From contig NW_024609857.1 in NCBI RefSeq assembly GCF_016920785.2, positions 69,376,252 to 69,440,251 on the forward strand: 64,000 nucleotides of DNA, read 5' to 3'. Source of the DNA: Ixodes scapularis (taxonomy: Eukaryota > Arthropoda > Arachnida > Ixodida > Ixodidae). The notes under the pieces are model-generated. The model saw only the letters and a list, made by a program, of their open reading frames with translations. It did not search any database and was not told where the DNA came from. Both the position numbers and the translations under genes were made by a program. Positions 34,208-42,923 of this stretch are shown here, in pieces. Position 1 is the first letter of the stretch. Each line of letters begins with the position of its first letter.

Positions 34208-34929
34208 ACCCTTTTTGTGCATCTAATTTATATACAGGTAGAAGTATTTGAAGATCGACGATGGGCGTCGATCGTCTCGAGGTAATGTAACGTAATAACA
34301 TTATATAAATAATAAACTTGTTGAAGAACTGAACGACTCAATTTTTTAATTCTTGGATTGTAATAAAGCGGTAGCCTATTGTACTTACTGTTGATGAAGA
34401 GCAATATGAGGTGACGAGGTAATGATTAAATGATGAGGCTCTATAAGGACGATGGCATTAGTGGGTGTCGAACCACAACGTACATTGCTAGACTTGTTTC
34501 AAGTATCGTGTACCCAAAGACCTTCCTTCACCCGCAATAGAATATGGTAGAATCAATGACGATGCTGCTTTACAACTTATGTGGAACAGGAAAACTGCAC
34601 TGTGTAGAAGTGTGGCGCTTATTCGTTAATATGAGAGACGGATTTCTAGCAGCACTCCCTGATTGACTGCTTGGAACAAATGGCTTCGCTGTCGTAAAGT
34701 GTCCCCGTTCCAAAATATTCTTGAACCCTGTTGAAACCGCAAAGGAGTATGAGGCGAAAAATAAGAAAAATGAGCCTGGTGTGAAAGGTCCAAATCACCA
34801 CTATAGCTTCTACTACCAAATACAAGGGCAGTTACACAATACACAAAGAGAGTTTTGTGATTTCTTTATATTTACACTGAAGGGCATTGATATCCAACGT
34901 ATTCAGAGGGATGACACCTTCTGGTCAAT
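34208..34929. other. No gene recognised
   Basis: AT-rich, without conserved ORFs. The right part (34720-34930) lies just downstream of the gypsy integrase fossil on the minus strand and may be its 3' end. Confidence 0.4.
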
Positions 34930-35980
34930 TAACAAAGAGCCTTTTCCACTCAGCCCGACTTCCGCTGAAATTCCTCAGGTAGACGAGTTGTCCGACCGAA
35001 TAAACTGCCATTACTCCCGATGTGGGAATCTCTCAATCTTCGTTCGTAGGCCATAGTATCATGAGATCGAGGGGTGTGGCTCTTCGTCTGCCGAACATTG
35101 CTTCGGCGGGTGTTTTTACCGTGTAAGATGAGACCGTCGGCGTGTTGCTGGAACAAAAACCTGGCGATTCTTCACTGAAGTGTTTCTTCCGTAAGCTTCA
35201 AGAGGGCTTTCTTCGTTTCGCACACCATCTGTTTTGCTTGCCCGTTAATTGGAGGATGGTACGGTACACTAAAGGTGATGCCTGATGCCGGTTTTCTTCT
35301 TTTTTTTTTTCAAAAACTTGTTTATTTTATTTGAAGCAAGATTTGGAGCGTTATCAGAGAAAAGTATTTTCGGTAGGGTAAAAGTAGGAAAAACAGAGCG
35401 TAGAACGTCAATGACGCGTTTGGACGTCGTGGCAGGCATCGTGTAAAGGTACGTTTATACTTCAACGTAACGTCGATGGGCGCAGCGTAGCGCAGCGCAC
35501 ACTGATACTCATTGGTCGCAGATATCAAGTTCCTGGTCGCCGGCCTATGAAAGGCGCGCGTTCTGCGCTACGCTGCGTTCACTGCGCTTAACGTCGGAGT
35601 ATAAACAGCCCTTAAACTTCCAACCACTTAGAGTACGTATCGACAATGACTCCGCAGATGCGGATACGTTTCGCCACCCACTGACCGAATAATGGATCGT
35701 TTTCAATTACTGTTTATGATGGCGCTGGACTCGAGGAAGACTTCGAGTCTTTCCACAAAGTTAGTCCAGGTGTCAGCACTTTTATTAAAAGCGGAAAGTG
35801 TTCGAAAAGTCGACAACGTCGGTAGCCACGTGCTGTGCTTGATACTGGACGCTTTCCATTCGCTGAGAAGAAACTTGCTTGTTTGTCTGCCACGAGTCGT
35901 CCGATATCAGGTCATCACCGCTACTCCATCTCCCGACAAAACAGGTCTTCATTGTCCGCATGTCCATAGTTAGCAATCAC
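34930..35980 (-). pseudogene. Ty3/gypsy pol fossil: RNase H end and integrase
   Basis: On the minus strand the order is NYGHADNEDLFCREME (end of RNase H, about 35970-35920), then VIVDTYSKWLEV (first integrase Asp region, about 35650-35615), an interrupting MITE, and SKRVIDVLRSVFPTF with FSDNAPNLAS (second Asp, near 35360). A poly-A run and frame changes follow. PYHPP..NGQAKQMV, TPAEAMFGRRRATPLDL (near 35100) and VGQLVYLRNF (C-terminal) complete it. It is a second gypsy lineage, different from the element at 8994-14436. LTRs were not found. Confidence 0.8.
35447..35612. mobile_element. Harbinger-type MITE inside integrase, TAA duplication
   Basis: Ends: aggtacgtttatacttcaacg at the left, cgtcggagtataaacagccct at the right (inverted, roughly three of four bases equal), with 'gcagcgtagcgcag' repeated inverted inside. 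Direct TAA copies flank it at 35444-35446 and 35613-35615. Taking out the element plus one TAA leaves the integrase frame continuous, which fixes the ends to the base. A 3-bp TWA target is typical of PIF/Harbinger. Confidence 0.88.
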
Positions 35981-36670
35981 GTGAACTGATACATTCCCGA
36001 ACGCTCATAACTTGCCGTCGCTAAACGCCGTTCATTCATAGCCTCTTCATTGCAAATAAACGTCTTCCTATTTATTCTGATGGTTTTCATCATATTCCCC
36101 CTAAGTTGTACTTACAACATTATGTGTGTCGGTACTTTCAAAAATATTGGAACGGCGTTTGTTTTCTGGGAACTATAATGTAACAACCTTTGCAACATCT
36201 TACGGATCCCGTGAAACACAATATTTTGTGACGTCACTTTTCAGTCGTCATTATAATGGTGAGGAAAGTACTGTAAATCGCGAAGCAGTTTACTTGACGT
36301 CCGCTTCCACTGGTATTTTGGAAGATTGAGTTGAGTCTGCTGAGCGTGCATTCCTGCAGAAGAAGTTTTCAATGATATAATATTGATACGTCAATCAACA
36401 AGTGATTCCTTCTTGGTAAGATTTATTGCGAAAACCCGTGACAACCGCCGAACCGCATTTATGCCCAGCCTGACATTCTCGCATACATCCGTTTGATGGG
36501 CCACGCTACTTGAACCAGCTGAGTTCAGCTGGCAGCGGCGCGAGCAAGGCCATGAGGGGAACGTGATGGTGCTCGAGCCATCCCACCGTGAAACAATGTT
36601 TTGGCCACCCCACGGGTGCGTGTCACCATCTATTGGTTGAACTAACGCCTTGTTCAAGATGGCTGCCGTG
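35981..36670. other. No gene recognised; poly-A-signal-like minus segment
   Basis: On the minus strand an 88-codon frame (36657-36391) ends after 'cgcaataaatct', which contains AATAAA, resembling a transcript 3' end or LTR piece. I recognise no domain. Confidence 0.4.
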
Positions 36671-37694
36671 GGACCGCAGCCTTCAGCCGTTTCGCTCTTT
36701 TATACAAACGTTTCTTTTTATTGTTCAATGAACGCAGTGTTTTGTTATACCAGGGGTTATTCCTGTCGCTCCGCACAGTGACAGTGGGGATGAACTGCTC
36801 AGTGAGACTGTTTATTTTATTTTTAAAAAGTAACCAGTTTTCTTCAACCGACCTTGAAAAAAAGTTTTCGGCGTATGTTTGATAAAAGGAAGATAAATGC
36901 TGATTTATAGCCACGTAATCAGCTTTGTTGAAGTCGCGGATTGTTTTGATTGTGGGGTTCCTCGTGAGGACGGGAATTGATAACTCAATGAGCAAGATAT
37001 TGTGGTCACTTAAACTTGGAACAGAGTCGACATTTTCTATAAGTTCCGGAGAGCTAGTAAGGACAAGATCAAGAATGTTGTCACCACGAGTGGGCTGATT
37101 AACAACTTGGATGAGGTTGAAGTTCAAGCAGTTATCGAGAAATTCTTTAGCATCATTCGACCCGCTTGTGGTATAATTAACCCAGTCAATGTCTGGAAAG
37201 TTGAAATCGCCAAAGGTTAGGAATTGCGCTTTCGGGTAAAGGCCCTGAATGTTAAGCGAAACAGAGTGCAGATTTTCACAATAATCACTATCCCGACTTG
37301 GCGCCCGATAACATGCGCCGATTATGGTGTGCCTAAATGCCGATGTAATGCAGACGAACACGGTCTCTAGGTCAGGACAGGCTCGAACACAAAATGAGGA
37401 GACACATTTTTTTATCGCGATGAGCACTCCCCCTCCTCGTTTCGAAATCCTATCGCATCAATAAACGTCAAACTGCAGTTCATCAGGAAAAATTTCGCTG
37501 TCGTTTATTTCGGGTTTCAGCCAGAGTTCCGTTAGAACGACAATGCTAGAGTTATTGTCACAAATGAATGCACTTAGATCATCACGTTTAGTCATAACAC
37601 TGCGTATATTAGTAAATGTAACACTGTAGTTCAAACTTTTTGACTGCCTCGCGTGCACAGCTGGGCGAAGGGGTGTGACGTTAGGAATCTTCAG
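36671..37694 (-). pseudogene. CR1-like ORF2, endonuclease part
   Basis: An AP-type endonuclease with TNIRSVMTKRDDL, LTELWLKPE (catalytic Glu), KRGGGVLIAI, CYRAPSRDSD, FGDFNFPDIDW, NILDLVLTS and SLSDHNILLIEL, then the positively charged linker NNPWYNKTLRSLNNKKKRLY. One in-frame TGA (37460-37458) splits it, probably from CGA by CpG decay. It follows ORF1 in the same frame, separated only by the ORF1 TAA, with no ATG before the conserved domain. It nicks target DNA. The frame stops at the inserted block and resumes at 30532. Confidence 0.88.
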
Positions 37695-39791
37695 TTACCT
37701 AGAGACTTCTATAACAGAGTCGGAGGTAACGTCATATTTATAGCACTTATTATTCCTATGCAGCTTATCATAGCGGATTTTGAATGTTTCATTTTGAGAC
37801 CGAGCAAACAAGTACAGTTTGTTACGAGCGGTGCGGACAGCGTCCGATAAGTCTTCCCGAATGGCGTACTCAGAATCTTTTAGTTTAACGCCCGAAGAGA
37901 GAATGTTCTGTCTATCTTTGTAACGCAAGAACTTGACAATGATGGGCCGATTTTTGTTAGGTGAACACTTTCCGAGCCTATGTGACCGCTCAAGGTCGTT
38001 CGGGTCAAGCTTAATTCCCAGCCGTTGCTCACAGAAGCTCAAAGTAGTTGCCTCCGATTGAATCCAAGTTTCATTTTGCAAGTCAGGGATACCAAAGAAT
38101 AATAAGTTGCATCTCCGGAGCCTGTTTTCGGCATCGTCGCACCTTGCGTTTACTTCCGATAACTCTAATGCAATTTTGTTGGAAAATTCCAAACTGCTTC
38201 CGCTCCCATCCGAAGCCGTCCTCATAGAGCTTAGATCGGCCTCTATTGCCACTACCTTTTCTTTAAGGTTCTTTATTGTCACATCTGTTGATGATTGGGC
38301 GTCCTGGAGCTCCTTAATTTTGGTAAGCATGTGGCTTTGACCAATCTCAATTCTAGTCACAATGCTCAGAATACTAGCCACTTGGGAACCAACACTGTCT
38401 GGTCCGGGATTGGTTTCGATATCTCCAGACAATTGCAGGGTTAGTAATGCTAGGTAAACGGCATGCGCACTCTGCGCCAGGAGCATAAACAGTCGGCGTC
38501 GACACTCAGAAACGTCGTAGGGGCACGACACCGCAATCAAACAGGGGTCGTTACTTCGGTAGCAGTGAGAATTGGGAATGTAACCAACCTGAACGACGTA
38601 GAAAAGGATTGACATCGTTGTTTCCAATGCGATACCGTGCCCCAACTGGCCACGCTGACTGACTAGCCTAAGTAGCCATGCGTCCAGATAGCTGTTCGGT
38701 GACGTCCCAGGTTGCCAGACACCATACACGTTGTAGGCCAAGCGTGGTGACTTGATCGTTGGTGCCACCGGGATAGTTGTCGAGTCACTCGCTGTGACGA
38801 TCCAAAGGCCATCGCAGTCGAAGAAGTGCCCGTGAGGATGACCGGGCGACGTTGTTGCGTATGCAGCTGTCAGCGACACCTGCACGACGTAGAAAAGGAT
38901 TGACATCGTTGTTTCCAATGCGATGCCGTGCCCCAACTGGCCTCGCTGACTGACTAGCTTAAGTAGCCATGCGTCCAGATAGCTGTTCGGTGACGTCCCA
39001 GGTTGCCAGACACCATACACGTTGTAGGCCAAGCGTGGTGCCTTGATCGTTGGTGCCACCGGGATAGTTGTCGAGTCACTCGCTGGGACGGTCCAAAGGC
39101 CATCGCAGTCGAAGAAGTGTCCGTGAGGATGACCGGGCGACGTTGTTGCGTATGCAGCTGTCAGCAACACCTGAACGACGTAGAAAAGGATTGACATCGT
39201 TGTTTCCAATGCGATACCGTGCCCCAACTGGCCTCGCTGACTGACTAGCTTAAGTAGCCATCCGTCCAGATAGCTGTTCGGTGACGTCCCAGGCTGCCAG
39301 ACACCATACACGTTGTAGGCCAAGCGTGGTGACTTGATCGTTGGTGCCACCGGGATAGTTGTCGAGTCACTCGCTGCGACGATCCAATGGCCATCGCAGT
39401 CGAAGAAGTGTCCGTGAGGATGACCGGGCGACGTTGTTGCGTATGCAGCTGTCAGAAACACCTGAACGACGTAGAAAAGGATTGACATCGTTGTTTCCAA
39501 TGCGATGCCGTGCCCCAACTGGCCTCGCTGACTGACTAGCTTAAGTAGCCATGCGTCCAGATAGCTGTTCGGTGACGTCCCAGGTTGCCAGACACCATAC
39601 ACGTTGTAGGCCAAGCGTGGTGACTTGATCGTTGGTGCCACCGGGATAGTTGTCGAGTCACTCGCTGGGACGATCCAAAGGCCATCGCAGTCGAAGAAGT
39701 GTCCGTGAGGATGACCGGGCGACGTTGTTGCGTATGCAGTTGTCAGCAACACCTGAACGACGTAGAAAAGGATTGACATCGTTGCTTCCAA
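37695..39791 (-). CDS. CR1-like LINE ORF1: tandem units - 2A - coiled coil/RRM
   Basis: An uninterrupted 698-residue frame. Residues 1-~395 are four near-identical 97-residue units (MSILFYVVQVLL...PGHPHGHFFDCDG...GVWQPGTSPNSYLDAWLLKL), each starting with a signal-like hydrophobic stretch. A unique hydrophobic stretch then leads to LQLSGDIETNPGP, a canonical 2A motif. Downstream (~236 residues) is the usual LINE ORF1 protein: a heptad-rich coiled coil (LTKIKELQDAQSSTD...LKEKVVAIEADL), then an L1-ORF1-like RNA-binding domain (RRCNLLFFGIPDL, RSHRLGKCSPNKNRPIIVKF, AIREDLSDAVRTARNKL). If 2A works, the C-terminal protein is released with an N-terminal Pro. The true start is uncertain, as every unit has an in-frame ATG. 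Confidence 0.85.
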   Translation of the reverse strand: MEATMSILFYVVQVLLTTAYATTSPGHPHGHFFDCDGLWIVPASDSTTIPVAPTIKSPRLAYNVYGVWQPGTSPNSYLDAWLLKLVSQRGQLGHGIALETTMSILFYVVQVFLTAAYATTSPGHPHGHFFDCDGHWIVAASDSTTIPVAPTIKSPRLAYNVYGVWQPGTSPNSYLDGWLLKLVSQRGQLGHGIALETTMSILFYVVQVLLTAAYATTSPGHPHGHFFDCDGLWTVPASDSTTIPVAPTIKAPRLAYNVYGVWQPGTSPNSYLDAWLLKLVSQRGQLGHGIALETTMSILFYVVQVSLTAAYATTSPGHPHGHFFDCDGLWIVTASDSTTIPVAPTIKSPRLAYNVYGVWQPGTSPNSYLDAWLLRLVSQRGQLGHGIALETTMSILFYVVQVGYIPNSHCYRSNDPCLIAVSCPYDVSECRRRLFMLLAQSAHAVYLALLTLQLSGDIETNPGPDSVGSQVASILSIVTRIEIGQSHMLTKIKELQDAQSSTDVTIKNLKEKVVAIEADLSSMRTASDGSGSSLEFSNKIALELSEVNARCDDAENRLRRCNLLFFGIPDLQNETWIQSEATTLSFCEQRLGIKLDPNDLERSHRLGKCSPNKNRPIIVKFLRYKDRQNILSSGVKLKDSEYAIREDLSDAVRTARNKLYLFARSQNETFKIRYDKLHRNNKCYKYDVTSDSVIEVSR
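38400..38423 (-). other. 2A ribosome-skipping motif DIETNPGP
   Basis: Preceded by LLTLQLSG, it matches the 2A consensus D-(V/I)-E-x-N-P-G-P exactly; the peptide break would fall between the last Gly (38403-38405) and Pro (38400-38402). 2A motifs at ORF1 N-termini are known from CR1/L2/Crack/Rex1-type LINEs of several invertebrates. Confidence 0.9.
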
Positions 39792-39805
39792 TGCGATGCC
39801 GTGCC
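38611..39805 (-). repeat. Tandem 291-bp units (4 full + 5' partial)
   Basis: The word gacatcgttg (plus strand) recurs at 38611, 38902, 39193, 39484 and 39775, a constant 291-bp period (97 codons). Units differ by scattered substitutions and no indels. The outermost unit breaks off at about 39805, the apparent 5' end of the LINE. Comparable 5' monomer arrays act as promoters in rodent L1; a promoter role here is inference. Confidence 0.95.
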
Positions 39806-40177
39806 CCCATTGCAGTTGGTCGTAAAAGTATATGTAGTATGGAGATACGAAAGTGAATCAATGGCACGGATAGTAAAAGTTACCAAATTTCAAATGTCTG
39901 TCGTAACCAGATAAAATGACTGTCGTAACCAGATTTATTTTAACGATTTTAGACTGAATTTTGCACAATGGCAAGTGTAAAAGAAAGTTTTCTTTGCCGG
40001 CATGAACAATAATTTTGTCTGAGTGTACTTCATAAGAAGGAACAAAGTGACAAATGTTATCGCTGAACCTAAACTTGCTTCTAAGTACAAACAAATGAAA
40101 CAAGTTATATGTTTTAAGGCAGTCAGATATCAAAATGAACTTGAATGACGGAACAACTACATTGTATCAGTGTAAAT
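39806..40177. other. No gene recognised
   Basis: A 91-codon minus ORF (40133-39858) with no known motif. The sequence is AT-rich. Confidence 0.4.
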
Positions 40178-40395
40178 TCAAAACCTACACTCTGAATCGT
40201 AGTCACTGTCGCTGAGCTCCTCGCACGACTCCGCTGCTTCGCTCCACTCTTCACTGGACATTGTCGCTTCATTCTAATCATCACAGGTCAGTGCTGCTTC
40301 GCTGTCATCCTCACAAGTCAAAGTTGCTTCGCTGTCATTCCCACAGCTCACTCTTGCCTCGCTGTCGGCTCCACAGGAGGAGACACCATCGTCAC
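40178..40395 (-). pseudogene. Putative exon with acidic 10-residue repeats
   Basis: After an acceptor (aacacattcag|) the frame encodes six 10-residue units of the type C-x-D-D-S-E-A-x-L-T (CGADSEARVS, CGNDSEATLT, CEDDSEAALT...). Unit four has TAG (40276-40274) where the others have Asp. The frame then goes on (NEATMSSEEWSEAAES...) to a TGA at 40180-40178. The 30-bp DNA repeat explains the pattern. It might be a 3' exon of the THAP gene upstream on the same strand, but no intermediate splice chain is proven. Confidence 0.45.
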
Positions 40396-42138
40396 CTGAA
40401 TGTGTTGCGAGTAAATGAGCAAAACGTTGTATGTGTTTCATATGCGTGCAAATGGTTATCCACATGAATGAAGGGATTATCTCGAACACACTCCATACAG
40501 CAGTTGTAGTAATGATTTATATATAGTGCTCACTCACTGGAATGAGTGAATACGGTTTAAACGAGCTTCACATAAAATAACAGGAACGGGTAAGACTAGC
40601 TCTTCAACACCGTAGAAACACAAGACGTAGGAACAAAAATAGGAAAACGCACAGAACGGTCTCGAACTGAGCTGCAACATGCATGTCATCCGATATTTGT
40701 TTTTAGTTCTTTTGTTTCAACAATGTTTATAGATCACATTGTAATTACATTGCTGTCAAAGCTTTTTGTTGAATGGCCAGTGCAATAAAACGTTTGCTGA
40801 AGATGGAACGCCGAAATAAATTAAAAAGGGCTGAACCAGTCCTGCATTGCCTTGGCCTTCTGCAACTATCAAGACTGAAGCAACACTGAGCTCGTTCAGT
40901 TTACGTATACCAGCCTCCAGCAGTGCAGAGAAGTGCAGGTCAATGTATTTCCTCAACGTGTTTTAAGATAGGCCGCTCTTAATCGAATGCGCTAAGTGTA
41001 ACCAAGTGGAACTGGTGTATAGCGTGCTGGTTAAATCAAACGAGCCTACCATGTAATGCAATAAAAGTGCTCAAAAATGCAAATGGTCCACAAAACAATC
41101 CTACGATTGATTTGAATTGCAAAACCAGTTTAAAATTGATTCTACTATTGTAAAGTGCCACTGCACCATATTGTTGACCTAAACGACAGCAATTACGTTA
41201 AACATAAATAATCGCCATAAGTACCAGAATTTCCTTGGTACTATGAGTAGCTAGATGCCACTGGTACGCGTGACTCCATAGAATGAGGAATTCGAAATAT
41301 CCACATAACTGCGGAAAATAAATGTCCTATCCTTTTTGTACCCTCTACCACGCCTCGTTTGAATTTTAACAAACCGTGTTGCTTTTCTATAAGCAGCCTA
41401 GCCATTGTTCAAATTGACTTGCGCTAGACCTCAACAGATGCAGGCCCAGGCATTTCTGCGACATCATGATACGGTGGAGCTACCTGCCGTTACCTTTACA
41501 AGCTGGCATTCCATGACTGTAATCACTTGTGTAAGCGATTACAATATTTTACAAGCTTTTTTAACAAAAATGTTATTCCAGTGGTTATTTATTTGTTATT
41601 GTTGCACCAACTAACCACTGCAATAGGAGGAAACAACTATTTTTGATGTGACACGCTATGTCACAAGAAACTACACAGGCTTTTAATAAATTGTTTAGTT
41701 TGTTCATGTGCACACTTCTCTCGACCGTCCTCACAGTCTTCTCGAACATTGACGTGCTCGGCCCACAGGCGTGCTCCGTTGCAGCTTTCATGGTCAACCT
41801 GGCTGAGAGCGCTGGGGCTGCACTCATAGAGGGATGGGTTATCTCTGTCACCTGAAATGAATTCTCACTTAGCCTTTTCTTGACCACTGCCCATAATGAC
41901 TAGAGCATTAGCAATGCACATTAAGCATAAGTTTGTTATCACAGCAACCATAAACATATAGTATCATCTGCTAAGTATGAAGAGTGCCCCATCACAGAGT
42001 CCCATACCATTTCGTTCAGCGAAATTTTGGCGACAACATTCGTTTTTTTCCAATATTAATTGTAAAAAAATAAATGCAAACATCGCCAAATACGTCGGCA
42101 AAATAAGATGTTCGAAAAAACAAAAGCAAAAAAGTACG
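40396..42138. other. Intergenic or intronic; one further candidate exon
   Basis: A minus-strand acceptor (attcatttcag|) at 41852 opens a frame of ~65 codons from 41851 (VTEITHPSMSAAPALSARLTM...) that could belong to the THAP gene. 40956-40756 is a minus ORF of unknown nature. Otherwise AT-rich, with nothing recognised. Confidence 0.35.
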
Positions 42139-42208
42139 TCCCCACCGGAATCGAACCCGGGACCGCTTACTTATGAGACGGGCATCTTACCACTACGCCA
42201 GCGCCCAC
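42139..42208 (-). repeat. tRNA-like sequence (Met-type anticodon loop)
   Basis: The minus strand shows an A box (tggcgtagtggtaag), an anticodon arm with loop ctcataa (CAT), and a T arm/B box (ccgggttcgattccgg). Acceptor-stem ends do not pair well and the downstream sequence becomes T-rich, so a tRNA pseudogene or tRNA-derived SINE head is more likely than a working tRNA. Confidence 0.7.
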
Positions 42209-42499
42209 TTCGAAAAACTCGTTTTGAGTACACGTTTTATAAGAGACTTTCCGACGGCACTTGATCCCGTGGGTAGAGGGCTGTCGGACGGCACTTGGAC
42301 GCTCTCGGACGGTACTCTAGACACTACGATCATTGGCTCGATCATTTTATGCGACATTAGACGTACACGACCGCCGTAGGCTACGTCTGGCGTACGATGC
42401 TGCCTCCGGGCACTGTGATCAAAATATCGAATGAGGACGCACTTAGTCACGCTTCAATAATCACGAACATGTAAGGACCACCACTGGCATATGAAGATA

Positions 42500-42923
42500 T
42501 CAACTGCACACGTTGCGGTAATATAATCGTGCCCTTCATTAGACAACAGCGTGCCTTTAGGCGGCTTCCGGGTCTTCACCACACGATCGTGTGAGCCTTT
42601 TGGAAGGTTCTCCGACGGAACGGATGATGGCTTCAGATACCTGTTCTTCCAGTCTATGACAAAATGCAAAGCGATTTTAAAACGAGAATCATTGCTAGGC
42701 TTGTCTTCGAACACGTACCTTTTACGTCGGCTCTTTTCACTTTAAAAGCATCGGCCAAGAAATGCCGACTGCACACCATGGCATGGGCCGTCAACTTCTT
42801 CCCCATTTTTAACTTCCACACCCAGCGTGCCCTTAGCTTTTTTTCGCGCGGATAATGGTGAAAACTGACGCCTTGTTCGAAAGCGTACGTCGTGCATTGT
42901 GGCACGGAACAATAACGGACCAT
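42500..42923 (-). CDS. THAP-domain protein, 5' exons
   Basis: Exon 1, 42923-42719 (MVRYCSVPQCTTYAF...), joins in phase across a 65-bp GT/AG intron to exon 2 starting at 42653 (DWKNRYLKPSSVPSENLP). Together they form a complete C2CH THAP domain of ~87 residues: Cys-X4-Cys (YCSVPQC), Trp in RARWVWKL, Cys-X2-His (MVCSRHF) and the closing LKPSSVPS (AVPTIF-like box). The 3' end of exon 2 is unclear, near 42500. THAP domains bind DNA and occur in host factors and in transposases of the P and Harbinger types. No DDE domain was found downstream, so the gene's nature is open. Confidence 0.8.

Larger units (their letters stand above)
30533..36670. other. Block inserted into the CR1-like LINE
   Basis: It begins cactgaatgtggc and ends ggctgccgtg; only CAC/GTG is shared as inverted termini (GGTCCCAC...GTGGGACC if the flanking repeat is counted). 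It holds the foldbacks, MITEs and gypsy fossil listed below. Whether it arrived as one large non-autonomous transposon (5-bp duplications and CAC ends occur in the Transib group) or grew by nested insertions cannot be decided by eye. 30533-31718 is AT-rich with no gene. Confidence 0.6.
28530..39805 (-). mobile_element. CR1-like LINE, split by a 6.1-kb block
   Basis: The 3' half (28530-30532: RT, C-terminus, 3' UTR, tetranucleotide tail) and the 5' half (36671-39805: tandem units, ORF1, endonuclease) are on the same strand. They meet at the same residue of the endonuclease-RT linker, in frame, with nothing missing. The intervening segment 30533-36670 is flanked by GGTCC and GGACC, a 5-bp repeat with one mismatch. 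The element without insert is about 5.1 kb. Confidence 0.85.

Noticed and set aside
38107..39194. Plus-strand ORFs opposite the tandem units
   Set aside because: Shadows of the minus-strand ORF1 and its 291-bp repeats.
38611..39805. CRISPR-like or satellite array
   Set aside because: Units are 291 bp, contiguous without spacers, and continue in frame into a LINE ORF1.
42139..42208. Functional tRNA-Met gene
   Set aside because: Acceptor stem ends do not pair; only A box, anticodon loop and T arm are well formed.
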